A stretch of 64,000 nt of DNA from Phaseolus vulgaris (lineage: Eukaryota > Streptophyta > Magnoliopsida > Fabales > Fabaceae): assembly GCF_000499845.2 (NCBI RefSeq), contig NC_023758.2:3202311-3266310 (forward strand), read 5' to 3'. A program made the translations under genes and the position numbers. How positions within the stretch are numbered: position 1 is the stretch's first letter; each line of letters begins with the position of its first letter. Shown here piece by piece: positions 23,641 to 35,280 of this stretch. The notes under the pieces were generated by a model. That model saw only the letters and a program-made list of their open reading frames with translations. It ran no database searches and was not told the origin of the DNA.

Positions 23641-24109
23641 TCGATGTGCTCAAATTGCTTTCGCTCTAAGCACGAGGAAAGAGTGGTATTGGGTAAGTAT
23701 CACATAAACAATACAATTTGTTACAATGAATCTTATATTTTATATATCAATGTCATTCATACATTTTTTCACATGTTTTTTTTTCTAATTAAGGTTTATT
23801 AAAAATATAAAACTATTAATAGCAGAACTTAAAATTTTATATTTTTAACAAATTTTAATTCATGAAAAAAATTTATAACAATATAAAACAATCATTATTA
23901 ATATATTGAATTTTGTTTGCTGCCATTTTCTGTCACTATTTGATGGATAATACTTGTTGAAAAATATAAAAATTATTTTGTTATTATATATAGTTATAAA
24001 CAGTTGAGGTGCTTTGTGGTTGGTTATTATAAAAAAAATATATATTTCTTGGGTAATTGTGCCTTTGTCATAGTGTATCGAACCGTCTCGTTTAAGTCTA
24101 TTTAGCATA

Positions 24110-24500
24110 ATAATCCCTAGTTTGCATTGGTTAAGTGCGGGTGGGGTGGGTTGACTCGCATAATTTTCATAACTTTAAAATGCAGAATTTTTTTTTCACC
24201 TTCATATTTTCTTCATGTAGTTTCAAATTTCACATTCCAACAATTTTAATAGCATCTTATTACGCATGTCTAATGAAAATAATAATATGAAATCATTTAC
24301 CTAATGCATCTAAATAATAAAAATTTAAAATTTTTATTTAAAAAATTATTATGTTTTTAAAATATTTCTTATACGGATTGTTTTGTAGGCCCATGAACCA
24401 ATCCTTATGCGGGATGGGCTACAAAAATCAGTCCACAGATATTATGCGAGGCGGGCCAAGTGCGGGACGGACCAGCCCGCATTATCACCCCTGTTAGGAC
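24110..24500. repeat. Dispersed repeat with CCCGCA/TGCGGG motifs
   Basis: GC-richer ends (GTGCGGGTGGGGTGGGTTGA near 24135 and GGACGGACCAGCCCGCATTA near 24464) enclose an AT-rich centre. This layout, with repeated GCGGG words, resembles a repeat I have seen often in legume introns and intergenic DNA. The class is uncertain (hAT-like or LTR fragment). Confidence 0.45.
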
Positions 24501-25351
24501 ACAGTGAATTACGAAAACAATTTGGATGCATTATGTTAATTTTTTTAGATTTTAATCATTGTCTTTGAAATTGTTGTTCTTAATTTCAGTTAATTTATAA
24601 AAAAATATTAAAATAGTAACATAAAGAAAACTCTTGTATTAATATTGTCTGATAATAGTGTTTTTAATGTTCAAATATTAGTTTATTTAAAGACATGATT
24701 AATGAAAATAGTTAAAACGAAAACATATTGTTAACAAAATGATTTTAAGTAATTAATATGCACTTGAAATTGTATGTATTATTAAATAAAAATGAGTTAT
24801 TTATTGTGTTTGTTTTGTAGTGCATAGAAATAGGTGTCCAAATTGCATTTGTTTTCTTACTTCCTTCACGGAACAAATCAATATTTTAAATGAATGATTC
24901 ATTTCAGCTTGCTCATTATAAAATAAATAAATTAGGTATATTTTGAGGATTCAATTTTCATTTCTACTCTCTTATTTTAACTTACTTTTATCTTTTATTC
25001 AATTTATATGCTTAGTATTTATATTTTAATGAAAAAATTATTAATTTAATGTATATTATGTTGTACAATGTATTTTAACTTTAGTTCTGTATTTCTTTTT
25101 ACTCTTGAAATAGGATGCAGTTAGCAAAATTAATAGATAAAGTAGTTGAAAGTTAAAAAGTTTGCTGAAATTGAAAGCTTAAAGCTGAAAGTTTTGATAA
25201 ACTAACATTAAAAAATGTAATTATCTAGCATAAGTAGCTATTTAAGTAATTGAAAAATGCAAAATAATCAAATTGACAGCAGATTATTTTACTATAACTT
25301 GAAATTTAATATTTGTATAATTTTTTAATAACTATAAACTTTAATATTTAA

Positions 25352-25520
25352 GGATTCTAGGATCATCATAATTCAGATCCAATGACAATTTATAAATGTA
25401 TCATTTTATCTAAAATATTTAATTCGTTACAGCATCAACAATTAATCCAACAGATATTGAACACTTTTCTGAACCATTTCAATCTATGAAAACCTTGTTA
25501 ACACAAGTAGTTATTAAGTA
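25352..25520 (+). repeat. Repeat R1, copy 1 (internally deleted)
   Basis: The stretch is closely similar to 32588-33105 but lacks about 250 bases after CAGCATCAACA and a shorter piece after AAAACCTTG. It shares the ends GGATTCT..GAT and TTAACACAAGTxGTTATTAAG. Confidence 0.75.
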
Positions 25521-26184
25521 ATTGAAAAGGTATTAAAATAAGTAATAGTAAAAATTAAATAAAATTGTTTGGATATTTTATAAAAAAAATTAACTGGTTT
25601 AAAAAATTATAAATAAAAATTAAGTTATTAATTGATGATATGTATGTAATACTAAAAAGAAATAAGTAAATAAATTTATTATTAGATTTAATAAAAAAAT
25701 AAATGTATAAATTATAATTTTAAAATAAAAAATTTAAGAAAAAAATTATATTTAAATTGAAAGATTATGTAAATATATAAATATATATCATAAATTATAA
25801 TAACAAATATGATTATATAATATTTTTTATAATTTTTTAGGTTTTAAGGTTTAGGATTTATCCATGATATTTATTTACATCAAAATACCTATAAAATATT
25901 TTATTTTAATTTTTTTTATGGATATTTTTTCATAAATAAATTTTTATATATTTAATTTTTAATTTTCAAATTTTCTTCAATTTCAATTTTATAAATATTT
26001 AAATTTACTATAGTTTTATAAATATTTAGAAATGGAAATATGATATCTAAAGAAAAAAAGTTTAGATAGAAAAATAAAAAGAAAAGAATGATAGGTAAAG
26101 AAATAAAAGTAAAAATAGTGTTATTTGAAAAAAAAAATATAGTTTACTCCTCCACTGCAGAAAAAAAAATGAAAATGAATCCCA

Positions 26185-26269
26185 TATGTGTTTATATTCC
26201 ATAAATAAGTGCCACTTGAGGAAAATAAGTGCTTATGTCTGTTGATACTAAATAAAAAGAGCCACCCAA
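26185..26269 (+). repeat. Repeat R2, copy 1
   Basis: Close to 90 percent identical by eye to 33864-33944 (shared words TATATTCCATAAATAA, TGCTTATGTCTGTTGATACT). R1 and R2 occur in the same order and strand at both places. Confidence 0.75.
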
Positions 26270-27026
26270 ACAAAACCCAAGTAAATCTCCACTCTACACA
26301 GTGAAAAAAATACTCCTATGTATCACAAAGTCACCTTTTTTTTTTATTTTTCAGATAGCAACAACCACTAAAAGTATCATAATAAAACAAATCAAAGACT
26401 TTATAGCAGACCCCGTGTCCTCATCGATCTATGAATTCTGATAACAAAGGGGAATGCAGAACGCCGAAGCATAAATTTGCTTTTTTTTTTTCTTTAAACA
26501 CTAAATAAGAGGCAAAAGAAAGAAGAAGAAAACCTGAAAAATTGAAGCGAGTAAGGGAAAGTCGAATCGCAGCAAATGAGCTGAGAAATTGAGGTTCGGC
26601 GAGAGAGGAGAAGAAGCGAATCGGAGAAGGCAAAGGAGAGATACGATTGAGGAGATGAAGTGTGAATATTCCTGTGCGTTTGGATTAGGATGAGAATGTG
26701 TGGGATTTTAGGGAATAAATATATAAGGATGTGAGAGAAAAATATGAAGAAAATAATGATTTTTGAACTGAAGAATGTTAGACTCGATATGTGAGAAATA
26801 AAAATTTAGAAGAGTTTGTGAGTGGTATGATAGTTATGATAGAATTTTGATTTTTTTTAAATGTATAAAATATTACTTTACAAATTTATTCTTGTCTATT
26901 ATAAATATATTATAAAATATTTTTTTTAAAATAAATAACTTTACATATTCATAAATTTAAAAATTATAGTTAAAGAAATAATATATTTAACAAATTAAAT
27001 AAAAACAAGAATTCATATAATTTCTT

Positions 27027-27262
27027 AAAATATTAAAAATATATTATACAATTCGAAAATAAATAAAATATTATATAAATAAAGAAAAATATTATTTTTT
27101 AATATTAAAAATCCTGTAATAATAAAAAATAAAAAATACTACAACAAAATAATACAATATTAAAAATATATTATAAAATTAGAAAATAAATCAAATATTA
27201 TATAAATAAAGAAAATTATTATTTTTTAATATTAAAAATCATGTAATAAAAAAAAAATACTA
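27027..27262. repeat. AT-rich tandem duplication, about 133-bp period
   Basis: Units at about 27027-27135 and 27160-27262 share long words such as AATATTATATAAATAAAGAA and TTTTTAATATTAAAAATC. Few differences separate them, so the duplication is fairly young. Confidence 0.7.
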
Positions 27263-28189
27263 AAAAAAAATATAACGTAATTAACAATAAAAAAATTTAT
27301 AAAAAATTATTATAACTCAATTTCAAACATAATATTTATACACAGAACCTAAGTCTCCGCCACCACCACTAAACTGTAAGAAATTTAGATAAATTTTAGA
27401 TGCTTCACTTTCTAATCTATTTTTTCGAATTGGGAGGAATCAATTTTGTGTAATATATAACTGTTAATAAAATTTAATTTTAAGATAAATAAGTTTTAAT
27501 ATTGAATTTTGGTCGATGTTAAATCTCTATTAATAAAATAATTAGTAGAATAAGTAAAATAAATAAATAGCAGAATATTAATTAACATAATAAACCGAAT
27601 AAGTTGTTTGGCGAGAAAAGATATGGAAGTAGATAGTGATTGATTGAGAGTAATGAAGTGTTGTGTTAGGCAGGGAATGTGACAGAGTAATTACATGTTA
27701 GGTTAGGTTTTCAGAAAACACGATTAGGTAAACAATGAGTGACTGAGCAAAAATAATCAATAAAAACAATACACATTAAACAAAAATTGTTTCGAAATAA
27801 TTGTGTTTTAACATAGTATTATTTAAACAATGTTTCACAAAAATTATAAATTGCTATAAGAAATTGTTTTAGTAATTTTTTTCTTAATTTTTCATAATTT
27901 ATATAAGTTATTTATTACCAAATTGTGACTATAACAGTGAACAAATTATTTAATTACAATTGAACCTATGCTGTAACTAGTTTATACATAATATTTAGTT
28001 ATCAAATTATTTTTACGCAAATCAACTAATTATTTTATTATAATTTGATCCATACAGTAATTTATACAAAATATTTATTATTGTTATGATAATGAACTAA
28101 CTATTTAGCTATTAACTTAGGAAAAAGTAGCTTCTTTAGTTTTTTTATTTCTTATCAAAATAAGATAGAAATTTTCATTTCATCCACTC

Positions 28190-28262
28190 AATCCATGGGC
28201 CTCCGGAATTCATGACGCGGCCCAAAAACAAAAAAAAAACCCTAAACCCAATAAAACCCTAA
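28190..28262. promoter_or_regulatory. Ownerless telo-box / site II cluster
   Basis: ATGGGCCTC and GCGGCCCA (site II-like) lie within 70 bases of AAACCCTAAACCC and AAAACCCTAA (telo-boxes). This pairing is typical of promoters of ribosomal-protein and other growth genes, but I find no gene on either side. Confidence 0.4.
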
Positions 28263-29568
28263 TTTGAATTCAACACCAATCTATGTATCCATGACCATTT
28301 AATGTACCATGTGACAAGAAACATTAAAAAGTTTTACACAATTCAGAGACCTAACGTACTGTAACCACTAAATTTACCAAATTAACTTCTCAAATTAAAT
28401 TCTAACTTAATCCATTTCAATTCACACAACATTTACCCCATCTTATATTTAACACTTCTGCCTAATATCATAAAATATTAATTCATGTCTTCATGAGTTC
28501 CACCAACACCAATGTCGATTATAAAAAAACAAGGCAAGTCATTGCTGAAAATTTGCTCAAAAACTTCAATGATAATAGTTATCATTTCAATTTTCGATTC
28601 TACAAGGTGTTGTATAATTCATATGAGATCCCAAAGTCACCCCAAAATCTCTATATGGAAACTGAATTATCAAACAAATTTACAACATGTTATTTCAAAT
28701 ATCTCAACATGCACCTAATTCTATCTAACTTTGTACTCTAACTTTACTACCTTCTACCTCTTCTTAGTTTGTTTTATTGTGAATTAAGGAGCTAAAATTT
28801 GGAAAAGATAATTTGAAGCACACTTGCAATCTAAGCTTCAATTCATCTAAATACTATAGTTCTAGACAATGATATCCCAAAGTCAACTCAAATTTACATT
28901 CTTTCTTATACAAATAAAACACCCTACTCCTGCATGCATGTCTCAAAGAAAAAGAGATGAAAATCAAGCCTGTGAAGGAAATAAATCTCATCTCTAGAAA
29001 ATTCCAAAATCTACAAACTTATGTCCTCTTTGATAATATTATTTTATTATTATTATTTATGATTAAGTTTGAAAAAAAAATCACAATGGTACTTAAAAGA
29101 TAATGTTAGAATAACAAAAACTAAAAAGCTAAATATAATTTACTCAAATGAAATTATCCATAAGTATGGCGTTAAATTAATTGATAATGTGACAAGTCCA
29201 GTGATTATCACAATGGTATTAAAAAGAGATGAAAACTGTTAATAAAAAATAAAGACTAAAATTGTATTAAAAAAGTAAAGATTAAAATTGTATTAGAATA
29301 GAAACAAAAACCAATTTAAAAAATTATAAACTCAAAAGATAGTAAACCGTAAAAGGCACAAAAATTCACAATTGCATATACGAAATTTTACATTTAAATT
29401 GACATTTGCTATTAGAGAAATTTTACAATTTATAAGAATTACTAATCCTTACAATTATAATTAGCTGAAACATAGATCACACCTACGTGCCCATGTCTGT
29501 AATAATACATAATATATACCATAATCAAGTATAAACGTTATTATAACAGAAGTAAAACTTTAAAAAAA

Positions 29569-29912
29569 GATGTATAATTTTATCTAAAATATTAAATTCG
29601 TTACATCATTAACATTTATAAAGAATGTATTTTAACAACAACAAAATTAACCTCTTTGTAGGAATGTTCTTGTTAAATGCTTCTTAAAAAAGCATCCCAA
29701 AAAACGTTGACTTTTTTAGAAATGTTAACTCTTAACATTTTTACATTTCCATAATTTTTTTTCTTTATCGAATGCCCGCTATTTGTCACTACATGTCAGA
29801 GCCGCGCGATCAAGAACACTAAATTGATTCTTAAATCAGTTAATCCAACAGATATTGAACACTTTTCTGAAGCATTTCAATCTATGAAAACCGTATCTTG
29901 CCCTTTTCTGAA
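29569..29912 (+). repeat. Repeat R1, copy 2
   Basis: Collinear with about 32634-32995 with roughly 15 percent differences. It lies downstream of the hydrolase gene, in the same orientation as copy 3 upstream of it. Confidence 0.75.
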
Positions 29913-30333
29913 GAGTTAAATTCCCTTGTGACAGCTCCACATGGCAATTGATACTAGTTAATTTAGAACTAGTAGTGAAGTATTATTATCAATTTATTTG
30001 AAAACAGACCATGCCATTTCAGCTTCAAGTAGACTGCTTGGTCAATCTAACAAGATCACCAATGGTCTCATCTCATCAGTTAGCCATGTTCCACTTTTGT
30101 TAGTCACTTGAGCTTTGTGGACAATCGTCAAAAGAATTACTCTAATGTGTAACTAGCTGGCACTGTTTGCAAGTCAATGTATTGTGTGAATGGACTTATG
30201 TAATATGTGACCACTTCTAACTTTTCTCCTTGTCCTTGTGATAATGAAGGACCATTCCATTTGGAAAAAATAAAGGAAGCAAATTCCAGTAATGACTAAT
30301 GCCATGCAAAAAATTTAGACTTTGAAAGGCAAC

Positions 30334-32575
30334 TTAAGTCTTGTAAGCTGTCTGTGTGGTCGTAGTAGTAAAACATTCGTTCAAAAATTCAGTAACCTGT
30401 GATAAATATAGGTCCGGAAATGTCCTATAATGATCTACGTGGGGAGATAATCCGAAGTTAAAGGACCTTACCCTCTTTCCCATCTTTCTCTGCTCCTCAA
30501 TTAACGCTTCTACTGATTCAAATGGAACTACTTTGTCAGCTGTACTATACAGGTAAAGCTGAGGGCAAGGCTGGTGTTTGGTGAGCACATTCACAATCCT
30601 TGTTAACCTCCTGTTTTCAAGAGACAAAAAATGTGCTTATTATCAGTTACCACCTAACATTTTCAAGTATATTAAATATGTGAGAGCCTATTAACAAACT
30701 TAGATAAGGGTGCGATCCATACAAGATTGCAGGGAAGAAAATTACCGATTCACATCCGGTAACTGCAAAACAAATGAGAAGAACTTCTCTAATAGAGACA
30801 AGACCGCTGTTTCAATCTTCGAAGGTTCATTTTGCTGAATATTTGACAAGCTAGCTTCAGTCTTTGATTTCAGCTTGCCTTCTACCTCGACTACAGGTTC
30901 TACAGAGCTGCGCTTCTTAAATATAGCAGCAGAAAAACCAGAAGCCCAGACCTACAATATAGACGTTTGGTTAAAACATGGGGTAAAACAATTTGAGAAT
31001 TCATAATCCGAGGAATTACCAGCCAAGAAGAATAAACCACAAATCAAGGTAGCTTACGAAAAGGATTAAAGGCTATGTTTGGATATTTAGAGTGGATATA
31101 TAAGAAAAGGATTAAAGAATTACATGTTACCCATTAATCTTTACATGACGTGTAATTGAGTATAATTAATTATATCTTCCAAGTTGTAAAATTTAACTAT
31201 GGTTAAGCAGACATTGATTTGGACCACGAATACCTGATGGTCCTTGACTACCTGATAAATAGGAGTATTTGATAGAATAGAATGAAATGCATTCCACTAT
31301 ATTCCACTTCAATTCCATCCTGTTTTAACAATTCAAATAGGAATATAACCATCATAATATCATTTCATTCCAATCCACTCCTTTCTATTCTATCAATTCA
31401 AAAGTAACATAAGAAATGTAAGCCTTGAATAACAGATTCTAAACGGAAAGAGGGGGCCTGACTGCTGATCCCCACATTATTTTATACACAGCACACAACG
31501 TCACAATTTTCTTTTCAATCATAATGGTGCAGGGGAGACCAGAGGGTAAGGGGAGGTAACAAAATCAAGAGAAAACAAGCAAAGGAAAACATAGTTTGGC
31601 CAGCCAGGTTCACAAATATACTCAAAACCATAGAACTGCAGTAACAGCTGAGTTTAAACAAATGGTGCATCCCCTATATCAAGGCTTAAGCAATGGATAC
31701 TCCAAGTAAACAATAATAAATTAGAATATTAGCGTTTAAAAACCTGTGGATTGAAAGGTTCTCCTCCTCCCGAATCAACAATGCATCCCTTAATCTTCAT
31801 CATGAGATCCTCACTACCCAGCATTCGGGCTAGCATGTAACCATAACTGCAAAGAAAAAGAAAAGTACATATATAAATGTCAAACAAGGAATAGTCACAA
31901 GGAGAGGTCATTTGGAAATTGCAGAATGATTAACAAGTGCACATACACAAACCAACCCGTGTTGCTGAAAGTGTGAAAAACCAAGCATCGATCCCTTTCA
32001 TCTTGTTCCTTGAGGGACAACCAAGAAACGAGGTGGTCAGCAAGGAGAGAGATTCGGGTCTCGAGGACATGGCCGAGGTCAATTCGAAGTAGCTCCTTGA
32101 CATCCACAACAAAGGTAACCGCGTGAAAGCCACGTGAATTGTACCACTCCACGTACCTCTTGAGGTGCTTGGTCCTCGCTCCGAGCCACCCTAGAAGGAC
32201 CACTGTGGGCACGCAATCCTTGGCTCCGTAAATTGTGGTGCTTGGGGTGCTCGAAGCAGGGTTCCAGACAAAGGTGCCACCACCTTGTGATTGAGAAAGG
32301 AAGGGGTTGTTGGGAGCATTGGAGAGGTGGCTGGAAGAGTTTAGGGTTTGGAAAGAGGCGAGAGAGGAGAAGAAGAAGTTACGGGGATTGGAATTTGGGG
32401 GAATGGGGCGGCACGTGAGAGAGGAGATTGTTGTGGTGGAAGCAGCGCATTGGAAGGAAACAGAAGAATGAGAGCGTGAGAATGAGTTTGTTTTGCAGAA
32501 AAAGTGGCGAACCGAAGTAGAGGGTCTCAACACTCTGATTTCAGCTTTGGTGACCATCATCATCCTACAAAACAA
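30334..32575 (-). CDS. DUF829/TMEM53-like alpha/beta-hydrolase
   Basis: Four minus-strand exons join in frame: 32575-31953, 31846-31744, 30951-30746 and 30610-30334, giving 402 residues. The protein has a Ser-rich, basic N-terminus (likely organelle targeting), then [21 protein letters not shown] and FHTFSNTG, the hallmarks of the DUF829 branch of the alpha/beta-hydrolase fold. GCIVDSGGG and, near the end, [11 protein letters not shown] and [12 protein letters not shown] carry the expected acid and histidine. Substrate unknown. At the exon 1/2 junction the only donor that keeps frame is ACGGGTTG|GTTTGT, which makes a Cys where a Trp might be expected, so this boundary is less certain. From memory it corresponds to At2g18245. 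The start lies 13 bases from repeat R1; Met5-Met7 are alternative starts. Confidence 0.82.
31262..31410. mobile_element. MITE-like inverted repeat in hydrolase intron 2
   Basis: The word TTGATAGAATAGAA near 31268 recurs as its reverse complement (TTCTATTCTATCAA) near 31381. The arms extend imperfectly with GAATGAAATG words, leaving about 90 bases between them. No coding capacity. Confidence 0.5.
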
Positions 32576-32587
32576 TACAACACAATA

Positions 32588-33105
32588 GGATTCTTGGATT
32601 ATCAGAATTCAGATCCAATGACAATTTATAAATGTATCATTTTATCTAAAATATTTAATTCGTTACAGCATCAACATTAATAAAGAATGTATTTTAACAA
32701 AACAAAACAAAATTTAACCTCTTTGTTGGAACGTTTTTGTGAAATGCTTCTTAAAAAGCATCCCAAAAAACTATCGACTTTTTAGAAATGTTAGCTCTAA
32801 CATGTAAATCAAACATAAAACATACTTTATCAACTTTACATTTCAATAAAACTTTTATTTTCTCTTTATCAAATGCCACTAAATGTCACTACATGTCAAA
32901 GCTGCGTGATCAAGAACACTAAATTGATTCCTAAATCAATTAATCCAACAGATATTGAACACTTTTGTGAAGCATTTCAACCTATGACAACCTTGTACCT
33001 TGTAGCTTAGAGAAAATACAAGTATTTAGAGTGAGAATGACATTGAGTACTGGGCTATATTTATAGACTTTTTGGGCCTAGGTTAACACAAGTCGTTATT
33101 AAGTA
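32588..33105 (+). repeat. Repeat R1, copy 3 (longest)
   Basis: This is the fullest copy of R1, beginning 13 bases upstream of the hydrolase start codon. It probably supplies that gene's 5' UTR and promoter. It is one of three same-strand copies (25352, 29569, 32588). Confidence 0.75.
33058..33065 (-). promoter_or_regulatory. TATA box inside R1 facing the hydrolase gene
   Basis: CTATAAATATAG reads as a good TATA box on the minus strand, about 480 bases before the hydrolase ATG. The motif is partly palindromic, so the direction is not certain. Confidence 0.35.
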
Positions 33106-33190
33106 CTGGGCTGACCAGTCCGTTATAATAGAATCAGTTTTTTCAAATCTATTTGAGTTATTCAGATTTCCAGGGGTTAGGAAGCATGTG

Positions 33191-33388
33191 GAGATCAGTG
33201 TTCAATGCACTGCACCTCTCACTCTGTTTATCTCTAATTAACTGGTTTTCAGCCAGTTATTATTGGACTGTGTTGTCCGGTTATATAAAACTTTGGGTGC
33301 TCAAAGAAAAGTGAACCTAAAGAGCACTTGACTTGAGAGAGATCAGTGTCCAATGCACTGCACCTCTCACTCTGCTTATCTCTAACTA
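33191..33388 (+). repeat. 50-bp direct repeat
   Basis: Copies at about 33191-33240 and 33339-33388 differ at about three positions (shared words GAGATCAGTGT and CAATGCACTGCACCTCTCAC). They may mark a decayed LTR edge. Confidence 0.6.
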
Positions 33389-33863
33389 ATAATCATCAAT
33401 TACCATACAGTCAACTTTGTTTGTTAGAATAATCTTTGTGTGTTCTCAAATTTCTGTAGTTCTTTGCTTTAGATATTTTCAATTTATTTGCAGGGACATT
33501 TTCTGGTCTGGGATTTTTATCATTGTACTTATCTGGGAAAATAAAAGCTTTTCATTGCAGAGGTCATGTTGCAAAACTCTGAACTGTTTTTCTGCCACTA
33601 CTTTTTGCATCACTTGTTGCCATTTCTCTAGTCAGTGACTACTGGCACCACTAGCAGGATGTGTTTGCTGGAGGCCTTTTAGGTTGGTCCAACCTTAGTA
33701 TCTCAGTTCTAAATTAAGTAAGCCTTAAAAACTACTTAGTACTGTTGCTGACACTTTACATCATGGCTAAGATTTCTTCTTTCAGGGGTTACAGTGGCTA
33801 CATTTTGCTATTTCCAGTTTTTTTCATTTCATATCTTAGTTTCCTTTAACTTAATATCATCTC

Positions 33864-33944
33864 CTATGTCTATATTCCATAAATAACTGCCACTAGAGGA
33901 AAATAAGTGCTTATGTCTGTTGATACTAAACAATAAGAGCCACC
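33864..33944 (+). repeat. Repeat R2, copy 2
   Basis: Matches 26185-26269. A shortened third unit follows at about 33945-33975 (TCTATTTCTGTTGATGCTAA). Confidence 0.7.
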
Positions 33945-35074
33945 TGTGTCTATTTCTGTTGATGCTAATAACTGGCCTAATTAAAAAACACAAGGGTCTC
34001 ATACATAAATCATAATTGTCTTTTATTTCATCCAACATAGCCTTCAATTGCCTATGATATAGTTTCTTCTATTCATTGTGTTTTTGTGATATGAAAAATT
34101 TATTAACTATCTGCAATAATAATTGCATTATGAAAATATGCTAAATAAAGTGTTGGATGTTGGAAATTTAGCTAGTTGACAAATTAAAGACATAAGTCCA
34201 AAAATGAACTCATCTCTGATGGTGTATATTAGTTAGTGCAGTCCATGTTAATACAATACTCTTTGTTGTAAGTGATCATTAAGTCTAACTATTTTTCAGT
34301 GAGTAACAAACAACAAATTTTTAGCTTGTAACAACTATTTTTTAACAGACATAGCAGTACTGAGTCAGCAAAGTAGTATCAACTTGCAAAACACTCTTCT
34401 CAAAGTGTCTATAAGCATGTACTCTACTGAATATTTTACTGATAATAAAATATTTCTTGCTCTTTCATTTTTCATTGAATATTTATTAGATTATAATAAT
34501 CTCATTCTTAATAGTTTTACGGTGTTTAGAAATTTCAATGCTACCAAATCCAGAAGTTCAGTTTTCTTTTAACTATCTCTACAAAGGCAACCATGTTCCT
34601 GATGGTACTGCTACACATCTCAATCCAGGAAAAAGTTGTGACTAGTAAAGTGATAGCAATTGTTGTACAGTGGCTACATTCAACCTCTGTTACTTTCCTT
34701 TTTTTCTCTTCATCTATGAAATAACTGCTCAGAATCTCTTTGTTCCCATTCTTTCAGATTCTTTGCTTTGTTGACTAAATATATTATATATTCTAGGTGG
34801 CAAATTTTGAATATATCTAGCAAGTTGAGAGCCAGCAGAGGAGGTGGCACAAAATGGAGCAAAAGGAGAATCACTCCTCTGCTGCCAGTTTGAGAAAAAG
34901 CAACCGCTTTGTTTGTCCGTTCTCTAATCACACAAACTCAAATGATATCTTACAAAAAATAAAACCTACAAACAAACACAAACTAACCAGTTCACGAAGA
35001 AATCTGAAACCCCTCTTCACAAAACCGGAGCCCTAATCGGAAGCCTGAAAGCCTCGCAATGCTTCTCTGTAGGC

Positions 35075-35280
35075 CTAACTGTACATGTACCTACGCGGCC
35101 TCGTGTCTGCTGGACCTGTAACAAAACCCTCACCATTTTGATTTCGGTCAAGCATTATTAGGGATAACCAAATAAAATCAACAGATTTGGGGAAAAACAA
35201 GTGTGAAGAACCATTACGCATTTAGGACAAGCGACTCACCGATAATCCTTCGTTTAGCTTTTGCTTCAATTGCTGATTCA
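35075..35280 (-). other. Possible last two exons of an unrecognised gene
   Basis: On the minus strand, an open stretch ending KAKRRIIG at 35240 has a good donor (ATCG|GTGAGT). A good acceptor (TTTTGTTACAG|GT) begins a 41-base stretch at 35115 that continues the frame as PADTRPRRYMYS and stops at 35075. The intron would be 124 bases. No upstream exon with a start codon was found, and I do not recognise the peptide. It could be a gene remnant or chance. Confidence 0.25.

Larger units (their letters stand above)
23641..30333. other. Long AT-rich, repeat-bearing intergenic region
   Basis: About 6.7 kb without a recognisable gene. It contains a GC-richer dispersed repeat (24110-24500), copies of two repeats shared with 32.6-33.9 kb, an AT-rich tandem duplication (27027-27262), an ownerless telo-box/site II cluster (28190-28260) and otherwise low-complexity A/T sequence. 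A 70-residue minus-strand frame at 26421-26633 resembles nothing I know. Confidence 0.55.

Noticed and set aside
26421..26633. 70-residue minus-strand frame as a gene
   Set aside because: No similarity I recognise, and no splice partner or conserved motif; kept only as a remark.
28493..28741. 82-residue plus-strand frame after the telo-box cluster
   Set aside because: AT-rich composition, two overlapping frames of similar length and no family resemblance; probably chance.
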